64,000 nucleotides of DNA from UBA5734 sp964528645 (GCA_964528645.1 CAZGSR010000005.1:1-64000); one strand, 5' to 3'. Positions 1 through 8,352 are shown, numbered from the stretch's first letter. Translations and numbers: made by a program. Notes: generated from the letters alone by a model not told the origin.

Positions 1-77
1 GTCCTTTCGGGTTTGGATCGATTTGATGTTTTGCTGTTTATCTCATAAAGTCAGGGGTGTTTCGCTGGTTAAGCAGC

Positions 78-878
78 CTAGTTATTATCGCCGAAGAAAG
101 TGCCCAGGCCAATATTGCCCAGTAGGCTACCTTCGCCTTTCTTCTGTCCGCCGACGCGACTGGCGGTGACAATGCGGTCGGCCAGGCGGGAAAACGGCAG
201 CGATTGCAGCCAGACGGTGCCAGGTCCGGTCAGGGAGGCCAGCATCAGGCCCTCGCCGCCGAAAAGGGCACTTTTGATGTTGCCGATGAACTGCACGTCG
301 TAATGGACCGATGGTGTCAAAGCAACCAGACAGCCGGTGTCGAGCTTAAGCTGCTCGCCGGGCTGGAGATCTTTGCGGATGATGGTTCCACCGGCATGGA
401 GGAAAGCCAGGCCGTCCCCCTCCAGCCGCTCCATGATGAACCCCTCGCCACCAAACAGGCCGACGCCAATTTTCTTCTGGAATGCGATGCCGACGGAAAT
501 GCCCATGGCAGCGCAGAGAAACGAATCTTTCTGACAGATCAGGACGCCGCCGTGTTCAGACAAATCAAACGGGATCACCTTGCCCGGGTAAGGTGCGGCA
601 AAGGCGACACACTTTTTCATGGCCCCCTGGTTGGTGAACGTTGTCATGAACAAGCTTTCCCCCGTCAGCAGGCGTTTGCCGGCCGAAAAAAGCTTGCCCA
701 CGAAATCGCCGCCGCCGGATGAGCCATCGCCGAAAATGGTGTCCATGGTGATGGCGCTGTCCATGTACATCATGACACCAGCCTCCGCCAGCATCGTTTC
801 GCGCGGGTCGAGCATGATCTCGACAAATTGCAGATCATCACCGAGAATCTGGAATTCCACTTCATGTGCTTTTCTCAT
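78..878 (-). CDS. AIM24 / TIGR00266 family protein
   Basis: The 266-residue protein has the glycine-rich beta-structure of the AIM24 (DUF124, TIGR00266) family, with repeated short blocks such as GEGFIMERLEGDG and GGEGLMLASLTGPG. No catalytic motif, signal peptide or membrane segment is visible, so a soluble cytoplasmic protein is likely. Bacterial members are of usual length around 220-270 aa and have no settled function. The ATG at 878 follows GGAGGAGAAAGAC, a strong ribosome binding site. An extended -10 (TG-A-TAAAAT on the minus strand, about 911-919) lies just upstream, so the gene is probably monocistronic. Family assignment is firm and the role is unknown. Confidence 0.85.
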   Translation of the reverse strand: MRKAHEVEFQILGDDLQFVEIMLDPRETMLAEAGVMMYMDSAITMDTIFGDGSSGGGDFVGKLFSAGKRLLTGESLFMTTFTNQGAMKKCVAFAAPYPGKVIPFDLSEHGGVLICQKDSFLCAAMGISVGIAFQKKIGVGLFGGEGFIMERLEGDGLAFLHAGGTIIRKDLQPGEQLKLDTGCLVALTPSVHYDVQFIGNIKSALFGGEGLMLASLTGPGTVWLQSLPFSRLADRIVTASRVGGQKKGEGSLLGNIGLGTFFGDNN

Positions 879-957
879 GTCTTTCTCCTCCGGTTCAAGA
901 TGTCCATTTCATTTTATCACCGTCAGATCGATTGAGATATCCGTACTGGGATTCGAT

Positions 958-982
958 AAAAAAAGGCCGCCTTGCGGCGGCC
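958..982 (-). terminator. Rho-independent terminator of gdhA
   Basis: A perfect 7-bp stem (GGCCGCC/GGCGGCC) with a TTGC loop is followed on the minus strand by a run of seven T. It lies about 45 bases after the gdhA stop codon. Confidence 0.9.
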
Positions 983-1025
983 CCTACTGAAGATTATTCG
1001 TGTGGTTCCCCGGTTATTGTCTGGA

Positions 1026-2372
1026 TCAGACGCAACCCTGGGCTTTCATGGCTTCGGCGACTTTCAGGAAGCCAGCGATGTTAGCACCGGCCATGTAGTT
1101 GCCGGGCATACCGTATTCGGCAGCGGCGGACTCGCAGGCCTTGAAAATGCTGACCATGATGTTCTTGAGCTTGGCATCGACTTCCTCGAAGGTCCAGGAG
1201 AGACGGGCCGAGTTCTGGGACATTTCCAGACCGGAGGTGGCAACACCACCTGCATTGGCTGCCTTGGCCGGGCCATAGAGAACTTTGTTGGACAGGTAGA
1301 CTTCGATGGCTTCCGGGGTAGAAGGCATGTTGGCACCTTCAGCGACACAGAAACAGCCGTTCTTGACCAGCAGCTCGGCGCTGGCCTTGTCGATTTCGTT
1401 CTGGGTCGCGCTGGGCAGAGCGATGTCGCAGGGGACTTCCCAGATATTGGTGGAGCCTTCGACATACTTGGCTTCCGGATGGTACTTGACGTATTCACGG
1501 ATGCGCTTGCGCTCGACTTCTTTGAGCCGCTTGACCAGCGCCAGGTCGATGCCACGCTCGTCGTAGATGTAGCCGTCGCTGTCGGACAGGGTGACAACCT
1601 TGGCGCCGAGTTCGGTGGCTTTCTGAGTGGCGTAGATGGCGACATTGCCAGAACCGGAGATCGAGACAATTTTGTCCTGGAAGCTCATGCCATTGGCCTT
1701 GAGCATTTCTTCGGTAAAGTAGCACAGGCCGTAGCCGGTGGCTTCGGTGCGGGCGAGGGAGCCACCATAGGTCAGGCCCTTGCCGGTCAAAACACCGGTG
1801 TATTCGTTGACGATGCGCTTGTACTGGCCATACATGTAGCCGATTTCGCGGCCGCCGGTGCCGATGTCACCAGCCGGGACGTCACAGTCAGGGCCGATGT
1901 GGCGGTACAGTTCGGTCATGAAGCTCTGGCAGAAGCGCATGACTTCGCCTTCGCTCTTGCCCTTGGGATCAAAGTCGGAACCGCCCTTGGCACCGCCCAT
2001 GGGCAGGGTGGTCAGACTGTTCTTGAGGACCTGCTCGAAACCAAGGAACTTGATGATGCCGAGGTAAACGGAAGGGTGCAGACGCAGGCCGCCCTTGTAG
2101 GGGCCGATAGCGGAGCTGTACTGGATGCGGAAACCGCGGTTGACTTGGGTCTTGCCTTTGTCATCCACCCACGGAACGCGGAAGATGATCTGGCGCTCGG
2201 GCTCGACCATGCGGTCGAGGATGCCGGCCTCAACGAAGTCCGGGCGGCGGTCGATGACCGCTTCGAGTGATTCGAAAACCTCGGTCACGGCCTGGATGAA
2301 TTCAGGCTCGGCCTGGTTTCTTTTTTTGACCGTCTCTAAAAGATCGATCATGTACTGATTTTTTAACGCCAT
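1026..2372 (-). CDS. gdhA: NADP-type glutamate dehydrogenase
   Basis: This hexameric-type glutamate dehydrogenase (448 aa, normal length) interconverts 2-oxoglutarate plus ammonia and glutamate in the cytoplasm. The family motifs are visible: the substrate-binding block GPYKGGLRLHPSV near residue 90, LPMGGAKGGSDFDPKG with the catalytic lysine near residue 125, and the dinucleotide-binding ISGSGNVA near residue 238. The closest family resemblance is to NADP-dependent anabolic enzymes such as E. coli GdhA; coenzyme choice is inferred. The ATG follows TGGAGG at nine bases spacing, and a terminator sits directly downstream, so it is a single-gene unit. A TATAAT-like hexamer at 2394-2399 (minus) lies very close to the start. 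Confidence 0.96.
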   Translation of the reverse strand: MALKNQYMIDLLETVKKRNQAEPEFIQAVTEVFESLEAVIDRRPDFVEAGILDRMVEPERQIIFRVPWVDDKGKTQVNRGFRIQYSSAIGPYKGGLRLHPSVYLGIIKFLGFEQVLKNSLTTLPMGGAKGGSDFDPKGKSEGEVMRFCQSFMTELYRHIGPDCDVPAGDIGTGGREIGYMYGQYKRIVNEYTGVLTGKGLTYGGSLARTEATGYGLCYFTEEMLKANGMSFQDKIVSISGSGNVAIYATQKATELGAKVVTLSDSDGYIYDERGIDLALVKRLKEVERKRIREYVKYHPEAKYVEGSTNIWEVPCDIALPSATQNEIDKASAELLVKNGCFCVAEGANMPSTPEAIEVYLSNKVLYGPAKAANAGGVATSGLEMSQNSARLSWTFEEVDAKLKNIMVSIFKACESAAAEYGMPGNYMAGANIAGFLKVAEAMKAQGCV

Positions 2373-2640
2373 TGTTAAAAACCTCCAGCAAGAATTATAT
2401 TACCTGTTTCGGACCCTCGTACCCCGAGGTTCCGCTAGGTGCAAAGAATGGAGAATCAGTGCGGCCCTAAGGCCCTTTATTCAATTGTTGTCGCAAGGAA
2501 GGCCAAGCCAGCTTGCAAATGCAAGTTGGCAACAACTATCTTGCAAATCCTTTCTTATCGTAGCACTTGGATCAGGAAATGACAATAAAAAGTTCACGGA
2601 CCGGGTCAAGAATTGATAAAAAAAATAGCGAAAAACCGCC

Positions 2641-2735
2641 AACACAAAACAAAACCCCGGGTCACCACTCCCAGAGGTCATAGACCCCGACAAGGAAACA
2701 CAAAACAAAACCCCGGGTCACCACTCCCGGGGTCT
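2641..2735 (-). repeat. Tandem terminator-like repeat, two copies, 56-base period
   Basis: A 32-base unit occurs at 2641-2672 and again, identical, at 2697-2728. In the second copy CCCCGGG and CCCGGGG form a perfect 7-bp hairpin around an 8-base loop, and on the minus strand the stem is followed by TTTTGTTTTG. That is a Rho-independent terminator for the minus-strand genes ending at 2968. In the first copy the matching arm is mutated (CCCAGAGG), so its hairpin is weaker. The stem also has TCTTTGTT on the plus side, so it could work both ways. Confidence 0.6.
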
Positions 2736-2765
2736 TTGTTCGAAGGAGGAGAAAAGGAGGAGATC

Positions 2766-2963
2766 ATGAAGAGGTTCGTTTGCTCTCGTCCAGCAGTGTG
2801 TTTTAACTGCTATGTTCTCAGCATAACAATGAAATATGAACAAAAAATGTGGTGTTTGTGATCAAATTCCGAGATTTCTGCGAACATTGCGGGACATATT
2901 TTCTATGGTGAATTTGACGGCAAACGGACCAAACAGGTTCTGGTCAAAATTATCGGCGATTAA
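2766..2963 (+). pseudogene. Possible degraded small zinc-ribbon-like gene
   Basis: The ATG at 2766 follows two consecutive GGAGGAG-type ribosome binding sites, stronger than most in the window, yet the frame stops after 31 codons (2859-2861). The DNA beyond it, read across the other two frames up to a TAA at 2961, yields Cys-pair segments (CGVC, then FCEHCG) and a protein-like tail (YGEFDGKRTKQVLVKIIGD). This pattern suggests a small Cys-rich protein broken by frameshifts. It may instead be a real 31-residue peptide or chance. I do not recognise a family. Confidence 0.22.
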
Positions 2964-2967
2964 GCGG

Positions 2968-3201
2968 TTATTTCTTTTTCGGGTCGTGCCCTTCGAAAAA
3001 TGACAGGATCAGCGCTGCGACACACAAGACGATCGCCAGATAAAGCAGGGACCGGCTCTGGGATGTATACGGGCAGGCTCCCGCTGGTAACTCGCGGGCC
3101 AGGCGGTAGGTGCCGATCAGGGTGATGGCGCCAATGAAAGCACCCAATGCAAGGAGGGCGTTGCTGATCCATTTGATGATGGTATGGCGATCGTGTTTCA
3201 T
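2968..3201 (-). CDS. Small two-helix membrane protein, function unknown
   Basis: This 77-residue protein has two hydrophobic segments (about residues 12-32 and 50-68), a basic amino end and a lysine-rich tail ending DPKKK, so it is probably a small integral membrane protein with both ends in the cytoplasm. I recognise no family. It lies 27 bases downstream of the NUDIX gene on the same strand and may be cotranscribed, ending at the repeated terminator near 2735. Its ribosome binding site is weak. The helices and placement make a real gene more likely than not. Confidence 0.55.
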   Translation of the reverse strand: MKHDRHTIIKWISNALLALGAFIGAITLIGTYRLARELPAGACPYTSQSRSLLYLAIVLCVAALILSFFEGHDPKKK

Positions 3202-3228
3202 AGGCCGATTTTAGCCCGCCTTCCGGTT

Positions 3229-3852
3229 TTAGTCAAAGACTGTCTGCCAGTGCTCATCCTGGGATGCCGCGGCACAGAGGCGGATCTGGGCCTGTGTGTT
3301 TTTGCCGAGCGACAGGTCCGGCAACTGGTCAAGGTCGAAGTAATCACTGGCTTCGGTTTCGGCATTGGGCTGAAAGGATCCGCTCTGAACGGTGCAAAGG
3401 ACGAATGCCTTGATGATACCATGGGCATAGGGTGGTGTGTTGTGGCGGTTGCGATCAAGCAGAGCCACCAGACGATCTGCTGTGACCTCCAGTCCGGCCT
3501 CTTCCCAGACTTCTTTGACCGTATTTTCAGCAATCGACTGGTCGACATCCACCCAACCACCGGGCATTGACCAGGTTCCGCCGATGCGTTCCTTGACCAG
3601 CAGAATCTTGCCTTCCCGGAAAATGGCTGCCCGCGTATCCAGCTTGGGCGTCTGGAACCCCGTTTCGCTGCAGAACACATCGTTCACTTGCGAGAGATCC
3701 AGCCCAGTCTTTTCGCTCATGATTTCAGCAGAGATCTCCCGGATCCGCTCGAACCGCTCCCGATCATAGACATTGGTGGTGTAGGTCAGGCCGATCTGGG
3801 CCAGTGACTGTAGTTCAACGGCCCATTGGACCAGTTTGTCGTGTTCAAACAT
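3229..3852 (-). CDS. NUDIX hydrolase with amino-terminal helical domain
   Basis: This 207-residue protein resembles the NUDIX group with an amino-terminal NUDIX-associated domain (about residues 1-60) and a NUDIX fold from about residue 70. The NUDIX box reads GGWVDVDQSIAEN then VKEVWEEAGL. The REXXEE helix is kept as KEVWEE, but the first box glutamate is Gln. Members typically hydrolyse nucleoside diphosphate derivatives such as ADP-ribose; the substrate here cannot be told. The ATG at 3852 follows CAGGAG at ten bases. The gene is divergent from dinB and is followed by a small membrane protein gene. Confidence 0.85.
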   Translation of the reverse strand: MFEHDKLVQWAVELQSLAQIGLTYTTNVYDRERFERIREISAEIMSEKTGLDLSQVNDVFCSETGFQTPKLDTRAAIFREGKILLVKERIGGTWSMPGGWVDVDQSIAENTVKEVWEEAGLEVTADRLVALLDRNRHNTPPYAHGIIKAFVLCTVQSGSFQPNAETEASDYFDLDQLPDLSLGKNTQAQIRLCAAASQDEHWQTVFD

Positions 3853-3940
3853 GGCGGGTAACTCCTGTCTGAGACTGTATCAGGCTGATTTTACCATAAA
3901 AACGAACGGAAGCGTGGCCCTGCCTGGCAACCGCACAGCC

Positions 3941-3969
3941 TTGTCAGGCGAAGATCGCCCTGTTAAAAT
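3941..3969 (+). promoter_or_regulatory. SigA-type promoter of dinB
   Basis: TTGTCA (3941-3946) and TAAAAT (3964-3969) are separated by 17 bases, with the LexA box directly downstream. The arrangement fits a repressible vegetative promoter. Confidence 0.7.
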
Positions 3970-3974
3970 AAAAG

Positions 3975-3988
3975 CAAACATACGTTTG
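3975..3988 (+). promoter_or_regulatory. LexA (DinR) operator upstream of dinB
   Basis: CAAACATACGTTTG matches the Firmicute LexA consensus CGAAC-RNRY-GTTYG at 13 of 14 positions and is nearly palindromic. It starts six bases after the -10 hexamer, at the expected transcription start, so bound LexA would block dinB. Confidence 0.75.
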
Positions 3989-4008
3989 TTTTAGAAAGGG
4001 TGATCGTC

Positions 4009-5292
4009 ATGGCTGACCGGGTCATTTTGCATTCCGATCTTAATAACTTCTACGCCTCGGTGGAGTGCCTCTACAACCCGGCCCTGCGCCGGATTCCCTT
4101 GGTTGTTGGCGGCGATCCGCAATTGCGCCACGGCATCGTCCTGGCCAAGAACTACCCGGCCAAAGCCTGCGGGATCGTGACCGGCGAGGCTTTATGGCAG
4201 GCGAAGCAGAAATGCCCGGACTTGCTGGTGGTCAAGCCTAATTTCCAGCTTTACCTCCATTTTGCTCATCAGGTGAGGACCATCTATGGGGACTACACCG
4301 ACCAGATCGAGCCTTTTGGTCTCGATGAAGCCTGGCTGGATGTCAGCGGCACCTGTCACCATGGCCTGACCGGGGAGCGGATCGCCAGCGAGATTCGCCG
4401 CCGCATCCGGGAGGAGCTCGGCCTGACCGCTTCCGTCGGCGTCAGTTTCAACAAGGTCTTTGCCAAGCTGGGCAGCGACCTCAAGAAACCGGACGCCACG
4501 ACGGTGATCAGCCGGGCCAATTTCCGCGATCAGGTCTGGCCTCTGCCTGCATCCGATCTGCTCTACGTCGGTCCGGCGACGAAACGCAAGCTCAGTCGCC
4601 TCGGTGTACGGACGATTGGCCAGCTGGCCCAGCTCGAGCCCTCCTTCCTCCATGCGTATCTGGGCAAATGGGGCGACGTCCTGTCCAGTTTTGCCAATGG
4701 CCAGGACAGCTCACCGGTTACTGTGTCGGGCTACCAGTCCGTGGTCAAAAGCATTGGCAATAGTACCACGACGCCGCGCGACCTGGAGACAGATGAGGAC
4801 GTCTCCCTGATCTTTTTTGTCCTCAGTGAGAGTGTGGCCAGCCGGCTGCGCCAGCACCAGTTCAAATGCCAGACCGTCCAGATCACTGTCCGGGACGTCG
4901 AGTTGGACAGTTTCGAGCGCCAGGCGCACCTCAACCGTCCGAGCAACCTGTCCTCAGACATCGCCCGCCTGGCCATGGCCTTGTTCACAGAGGCCTGGGA
5001 CTGGCGGCGCCCCCTGCGCAGCATCGGGGTGCGCGGCTGTGACCTGGTCGATGCCGCCACCGGCATCCAGCTGAGCCTTTTTGAAAACGAACCGCTGCAG
5101 CTACGCCTGCAGCAGCTCGAAGAGGCCCTCGATGAGATCCGGCTGCGCTTTGGCACCGGCAGTGTCCGTCGCGCCGTGACCCTCTGCGACACTGCGCTGG
5201 GCCGGATCAACCCCAAGGATGACCATGTGATCCATCCAGTTGGCTTTTTCAAGGATGGCCCGGTAGCAGAGATCCAGCCCCCGGCCATGTGA
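4009..5292 (+). CDS. dinB: DNA polymerase IV (Y-family translesion polymerase)
   Basis: This Y-family polymerase (427 aa) carries out error-prone bypass synthesis on damaged DNA. It begins with the family hallmark HSDLNNFYASVE (metal-binding Asp, steric-gate region) and continues with palm motifs FGLDEAWLDV and ASVGVSFNKVFAKLGSDLKKP, then helix-hairpin-helix and little-finger regions. I chose ATG 4009 because AAAGGG lies at good spacing; a GTG nine bases earlier is in frame but has no site of its own. A LexA box and promoter directly upstream point to SOS control. The last ~30 residues are variable, with no clear beta-clamp motif. Confidence 0.95.
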   Translation: MADRVILHSDLNNFYASVECLYNPALRRIPLVVGGDPQLRHGIVLAKNYPAKACGIVTGEALWQAKQKCPDLLVVKPNFQLYLHFAHQVRTIYGDYTDQIEPFGLDEAWLDVSGTCHHGLTGERIASEIRRRIREELGLTASVGVSFNKVFAKLGSDLKKPDATTVISRANFRDQVWPLPASDLLYVGPATKRKLSRLGVRTIGQLAQLEPSFLHAYLGKWGDVLSSFANGQDSSPVTVSGYQSVVKSIGNSTTTPRDLETDEDVSLIFFVLSESVASRLRQHQFKCQTVQITVRDVELDSFERQAHLNRPSNLSSDIARLAMALFTEAWDWRRPLRSIGVRGCDLVDAATGIQLSLFENEPLQLRLQQLEEALDEIRLRFGTGSVRRAVTLCDTALGRINPKDDHVIHPVGFFKDGPVAEIQPPAM

Positions 5293-5352
5293 GCCGGGAA
5301 TCATTTGCACGGGGTGGTGATTGAGCTAATAAATCTTGAAAATGATAAAACA

Positions 5353-5381
5353 TTGAATCCTCAGGCACAACCGCTTATAGT
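5353..5381 (+). promoter_or_regulatory. SigA-type promoter of the rpiB-glgB operon
   Basis: TTGAAT (5353-5358), a 17-base spacer and TATAGT (5376-5381) lie about 70 bases before the rpiB-like start codon. Confidence 0.7.
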
Positions 5382-5449
5382 CTAAGTGAGACCGTAAACG
5401 AATGACAGCTGTTCACCACCAAGCCGCAAAAGCATAGGAGGTAGTCCCG

Positions 5450-5917
5450 ATGAAACTTGCCATCGCCTGTGACCACGCTGGATTCGACCTCAAAGAAGAA
5501 GTGAAAAAGTTGCTTGAGCAACAGGGGCACGAGGTTATCGACTTCGGCACCACGAGCACCGCGGCCTGCGACCTGCCCGACACCGTCTACCCGGCGGCTC
5601 TGGCGGTTGCACGAGGCCAGGCGGAACGGGGGATTTTCATCGATGGTGTCGGTTATGGCAGCGCGATGATCGCCAACCGGATCCTTGGCCTGAACGCGGC
5701 TGTCTGTCAGGACCCCTTCTGTGCCATGCTGGCCCGGGCTCATTCCAATACCAATGTCCTCTGCCTGGGGGCCAAAATCATCGGCTCAGCGCTTGCGATC
5801 GAGACCATCCGGGTCTGGATGAGCACCGATTTCCTGACCGATGAAAAGTACCAGCGCCGCGTCGGCAAGGTCGATGACATTGCCCATCGCCATCTGAAAC
5901 CACTTGAAGAAATCTAA
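5450..5917 (+). CDS. rpiB: RpiB/LacA/LacB-family sugar-phosphate isomerase, atypical active site
   Basis: This 155-residue protein has the full RpiB fold: ACDHAGFDLK at the start (active-site His), FGTTS, and ARAHSNTNVLCLGAKIIG (second His). RpiB interconverts ribose 5-phosphate and ribulose 5-phosphate. The catalytic motif differs: the usual ICGTGIG reads IDGVGYG, so the enolisation Cys is Asp and the Thr is Val. Other RpiB subgroups are known to lack the Cys, so activity is possible but the substrate may be another sugar phosphate. AGGAGG precedes the ATG. It is cotranscribed with glgB, ten bases downstream. Confidence 0.85.
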   Translation: MKLAIACDHAGFDLKEEVKKLLEQQGHEVIDFGTTSTAACDLPDTVYPAALAVARGQAERGIFIDGVGYGSAMIANRILGLNAAVCQDPFCAMLARAHSNTNVLCLGAKIIGSALAIETIRVWMSTDFLTDEKYQRRVGKVDDIAHRHLKPLEEI

Positions 5918-5927
5918 GGAGTGCGCC

Positions 5928-7961
5928 ATGACAGCTGCAAATGATACAACCTCAAACCAGAATCGCTACGCCATCCTCGACATCGACCCCTGGCTCCAGC
6001 CTTTCCAGGGCGATATCGAGCTGAGAATGAACCGGTACAAAGGCCTCCGCCAGCACCTGATCGGATCAAACGGATCTTTTCGCGAATTTGCCAGCGGTCA
6101 CCAGTTCTTTGGCTTCCACCGTACAGAAAATGGCTGGATCTACCGTGAATGGGCTCCTGCTGCCGAGGCCCTGTACTTGACCGGCGATTTCAATGGCTGG
6201 GACCGGACTTCCCATCCGCTGGAACGGCGCGATGGCTACTGGGCGATCGAATTACCCGGCGCCGATACCCTCAAGCACCTTTCCCGAGTCAAGGTCCGGG
6301 TCAGAAGCTTCGGCATTGAACGTGACCGCATCCCGCTCTATATCCGCAAAGTCGTCCAGGATCCCAATACCAACGACTTCTCCGGCCAGATCTGGGCGCC
6401 TCCGGCAGAATTTATCTGGAATGACCAGGATTTCCGAGTCGACCATTCCAGGGCCCCGTTGATCTATGAGACTCATGTCGGCATGGCGCAGGAGAAATAC
6501 GGCATCGGCACCTATGTCGAATTTGCTGACAATATCCTGCCACGCATCAAGGCTTTGGGCTACAATACGGTCCAGATCATGGCGATCATGGAGCATCCCT
6601 ACTACGCTTCGTTTGGTTACCATGTCTCCAATTATTTCGCCGCTTCATCGTGGTTCGGCACGCCAGACGATCTAAAATATCTGATCAACAAGGCACACAG
6701 CCTCGGCCTTTCCGTGCTGATGGACATTGTGCAGTCCCATGCGGTCAAGAACTTGGCTGAGGGCATCAATGAGTTTGACGGCACAGACTACCAGTTCTTC
6801 CATTCAGGAGAGCGGGGCAACCACAGCGCCTGGGATTCGAAGTGCTTTGACTACAGCCGCCATGATGTGATCCATTTCCTGTTGTCCTCGATCAAGTACT
6901 GGCTCGAGGAATTCCATTTTGATGGTTTCAGGTTCGATGGTGTCACATCGATGATCTACCAGGACCATGGCCTGGGCACGGCATTTGACAATTATGGCAA
7001 ATATTTCAGCCTCAATACCGACGTCGACGCCCTGACCTATCTGCAGTTTGCCAATGACCTGATCCGGGAGATCCGGCCGGATGCGATCACGATTTCAGAA
7101 GACATGAGCGGCATGCCAGGCATGTGCCTGCCGGTTGCGGCCGGAGGGATCGGCTTCGATTACCGCCTGGCCATGGGCATGCCAGATTTCTGGATCCGGA
7201 CACTCAAGAAAAGCGACGAAGATTGGAGTATGAATGAGCTTTGGCATGAGCTGTCGACGAGCCGGCCGCAGGAAAAGCGGATCGGTTATGCTGAATCCCA
7301 TGACCAGGCCCTGGTTGGCGACAAGACCCTGATCTTCCGCATGGCGGACAAGGAAATGTACTGGCACATGAACAAGGGCAGCCAGAACCTCCTGATCGAA
7401 CGGGCGATCGCCCTGCACAAGATGATCCGCTGGATCACGATTTCCCTCGGATCAGAGGGGTACCTCACCTTCATGGGCAACGAATTCGGCCACCCCGAGT
7501 GGATCGACTTCCCGCGCTGGGGCAATGGCTGGAGCTATCAACACTGCCGCCGCCAGTGGAGCCTCGTCGACAATCCAGACTTGCGCTACAAGGATCTGGG
7601 CGATTTTGACCAGGCGATGGTCCAGTTCATGGACCAGAACAACCTGATGGGCCCTGGCCAGACGCCACACCCGCTCTGGATCGACCAGGATCGCAAGGTG
7701 ATCGCCTATCGCAATGGTGATTACGTTTTCATCTTCAATTTCCACCCGACCGAGTCCTATCCGACCTTCGAACTGCCCATCCATGAAAATGCCAGTTTCC
7801 AGGTCGTCATGGACACGGATGAGTGGCGTTTTGGCGGCCAGGGACGGATCTATCACGACCCGGTCTACCGCACCCAGCCGCTGCCGATGAACCGGGATTA
7901 TCTGGGCCTGTTGATCTACATCCCCTGCCGGACCGCCCTGGTCATGAAAAAAGTCGATTGA
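5928..7961 (+). CDS. glgB: 1,4-alpha-glucan branching enzyme, eukaryotic-like type
   Basis: Branching enzyme (677 aa) makes alpha-1,6 branches in glycogen. An amino-terminal carbohydrate-binding domain (REWAPAAEALYLTGDFNGW near residue 70) is followed by a GH13 barrel and an all-beta carboxyl domain. Catalytic residues are visible: FRFDGVTSMIY (nucleophile Asp), ISEDMSGMPG (acid/base Glu) and AESHDQ (transition-state Asp). The amino-terminal layout resembles plant and animal GH13_8 enzymes more than the E. coli type. ATG 5928 follows AAGGAG; an in-frame TTG at 5904 overlaps rpiB and is less likely. No other glycogen genes are nearby. A minus-strand terminator overlaps its last codons. Confidence 0.94.
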   Translation: MTAANDTTSNQNRYAILDIDPWLQPFQGDIELRMNRYKGLRQHLIGSNGSFREFASGHQFFGFHRTENGWIYREWAPAAEALYLTGDFNGWDRTSHPLERRDGYWAIELPGADTLKHLSRVKVRVRSFGIERDRIPLYIRKVVQDPNTNDFSGQIWAPPAEFIWNDQDFRVDHSRAPLIYETHVGMAQEKYGIGTYVEFADNILPRIKALGYNTVQIMAIMEHPYYASFGYHVSNYFAASSWFGTPDDLKYLINKAHSLGLSVLMDIVQSHAVKNLAEGINEFDGTDYQFFHSGERGNHSAWDSKCFDYSRHDVIHFLLSSIKYWLEEFHFDGFRFDGVTSMIYQDHGLGTAFDNYGKYFSLNTDVDALTYLQFANDLIREIRPDAITISEDMSGMPGMCLPVAAGGIGFDYRLAMGMPDFWIRTLKKSDEDWSMNELWHELSTSRPQEKRIGYAESHDQALVGDKTLIFRMADKEMYWHMNKGSQNLLIERAIALHKMIRWITISLGSEGYLTFMGNEFGHPEWIDFPRWGNGWSYQHCRRQWSLVDNPDLRYKDLGDFDQAMVQFMDQNNLMGPGQTPHPLWIDQDRKVIAYRNGDYVFIFNFHPTESYPTFELPIHENASFQVVMDTDEWRFGGQGRIYHDPVYRTQPLPMNRDYLGLLIYIPCRTALVMKKVD

Positions 7962-7974
7962 AACCAATCGACTT
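7947..7974 (-). terminator. Rho-independent terminator of the ArsC-like gene
   Basis: Inverted arms AAGTCGATT/AATCGACTT (7951-7959, 7966-7974) are followed on the minus strand by a T run (7952 to 7947). The terminator overlaps the 3' end of glgB, so one DNA element serves as coding sequence and opposite-strand terminator. Confidence 0.75.
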
Positions 7975-8013
7975 GAAGATTCCCAAGGTATAGGATTTCG
8001 AGTATTCGAGGGC

Positions 8014-8352
8014 TTACGTCCAGCTTTGCCAGATTTCCGGCTGAAAACCAACTGTAGCCTGCCGGCCGTTGCGGACAATCGGTGTCCGCAACAGCCCGGC
8101 ATGAGATAAAAGCAATTCCTCTGCCATGGGCGAGATCCCGTGGTAGGCCATGTTCAATGATTTGTATTCCGGTGCGGATGGATTGATCAGGGCCTCAAGT
8201 CCGACCGCTTTGGCGAGCGTCTGTAGTTCGCCCCGACTGAGGTTTTTCTTGTGCAGATCCACCAGCTGGTAGGCGATTTTGCGCTCTTTAAAATATCGCT
8301 CAGCCTTTTGCGTGTCAAAATTTTTCTTGCTGGCATAGATCTGGATGTTCAT
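8014..8352 (-). CDS. ArsC/Spx-like family protein without the active-site cysteine
   Basis: This 112-residue protein has the thioredoxin-like ArsC/YffB/Spx fold: IQIYASKKNFDTQKAERYFKER at the start, then VDLHKKNLSRGEL, INPSAPEYKSLN, and a carboxyl part with RTPIVRNG. In true arsenate reductases the loop after the first strand carries Cys; here it is KKNF, so arsenate reduction is unlikely. A regulatory or unknown redox role is possible. The gene stands alone between convergent glgB and the PBP gene, 26 bases after the latter's partner strand end, with its own terminator. Confidence 0.8.
   Translation of the reverse strand: MNIQIYASKKNFDTQKAERYFKERKIAYQLVDLHKKNLSRGELQTLAKAVGLEALINPSAPEYKSLNMAYHGISPMAEELLLSHAGLLRTPIVRNGRQATVGFQPEIWQSWT

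Larger units (their letters stand above)
2373..2967. other. Intergenic region with duplicated terminator and a possible gene remnant
   Basis: This 595-base stretch contains no clear gene. It holds the gdhA upstream region (2373-2560), two copies of a terminator-like repeat (2641-2728), and a plus-strand segment with an excellent ribosome binding site followed by a short, possibly degraded reading frame (2766-2963). Confidence 0.6.

Noticed and set aside
972..2270. 432-codon plus-strand frame over gdhA
   Set aside because: It is the antisense shadow of gdhA. Its composition is low complexity and gdhA is unmistakable.
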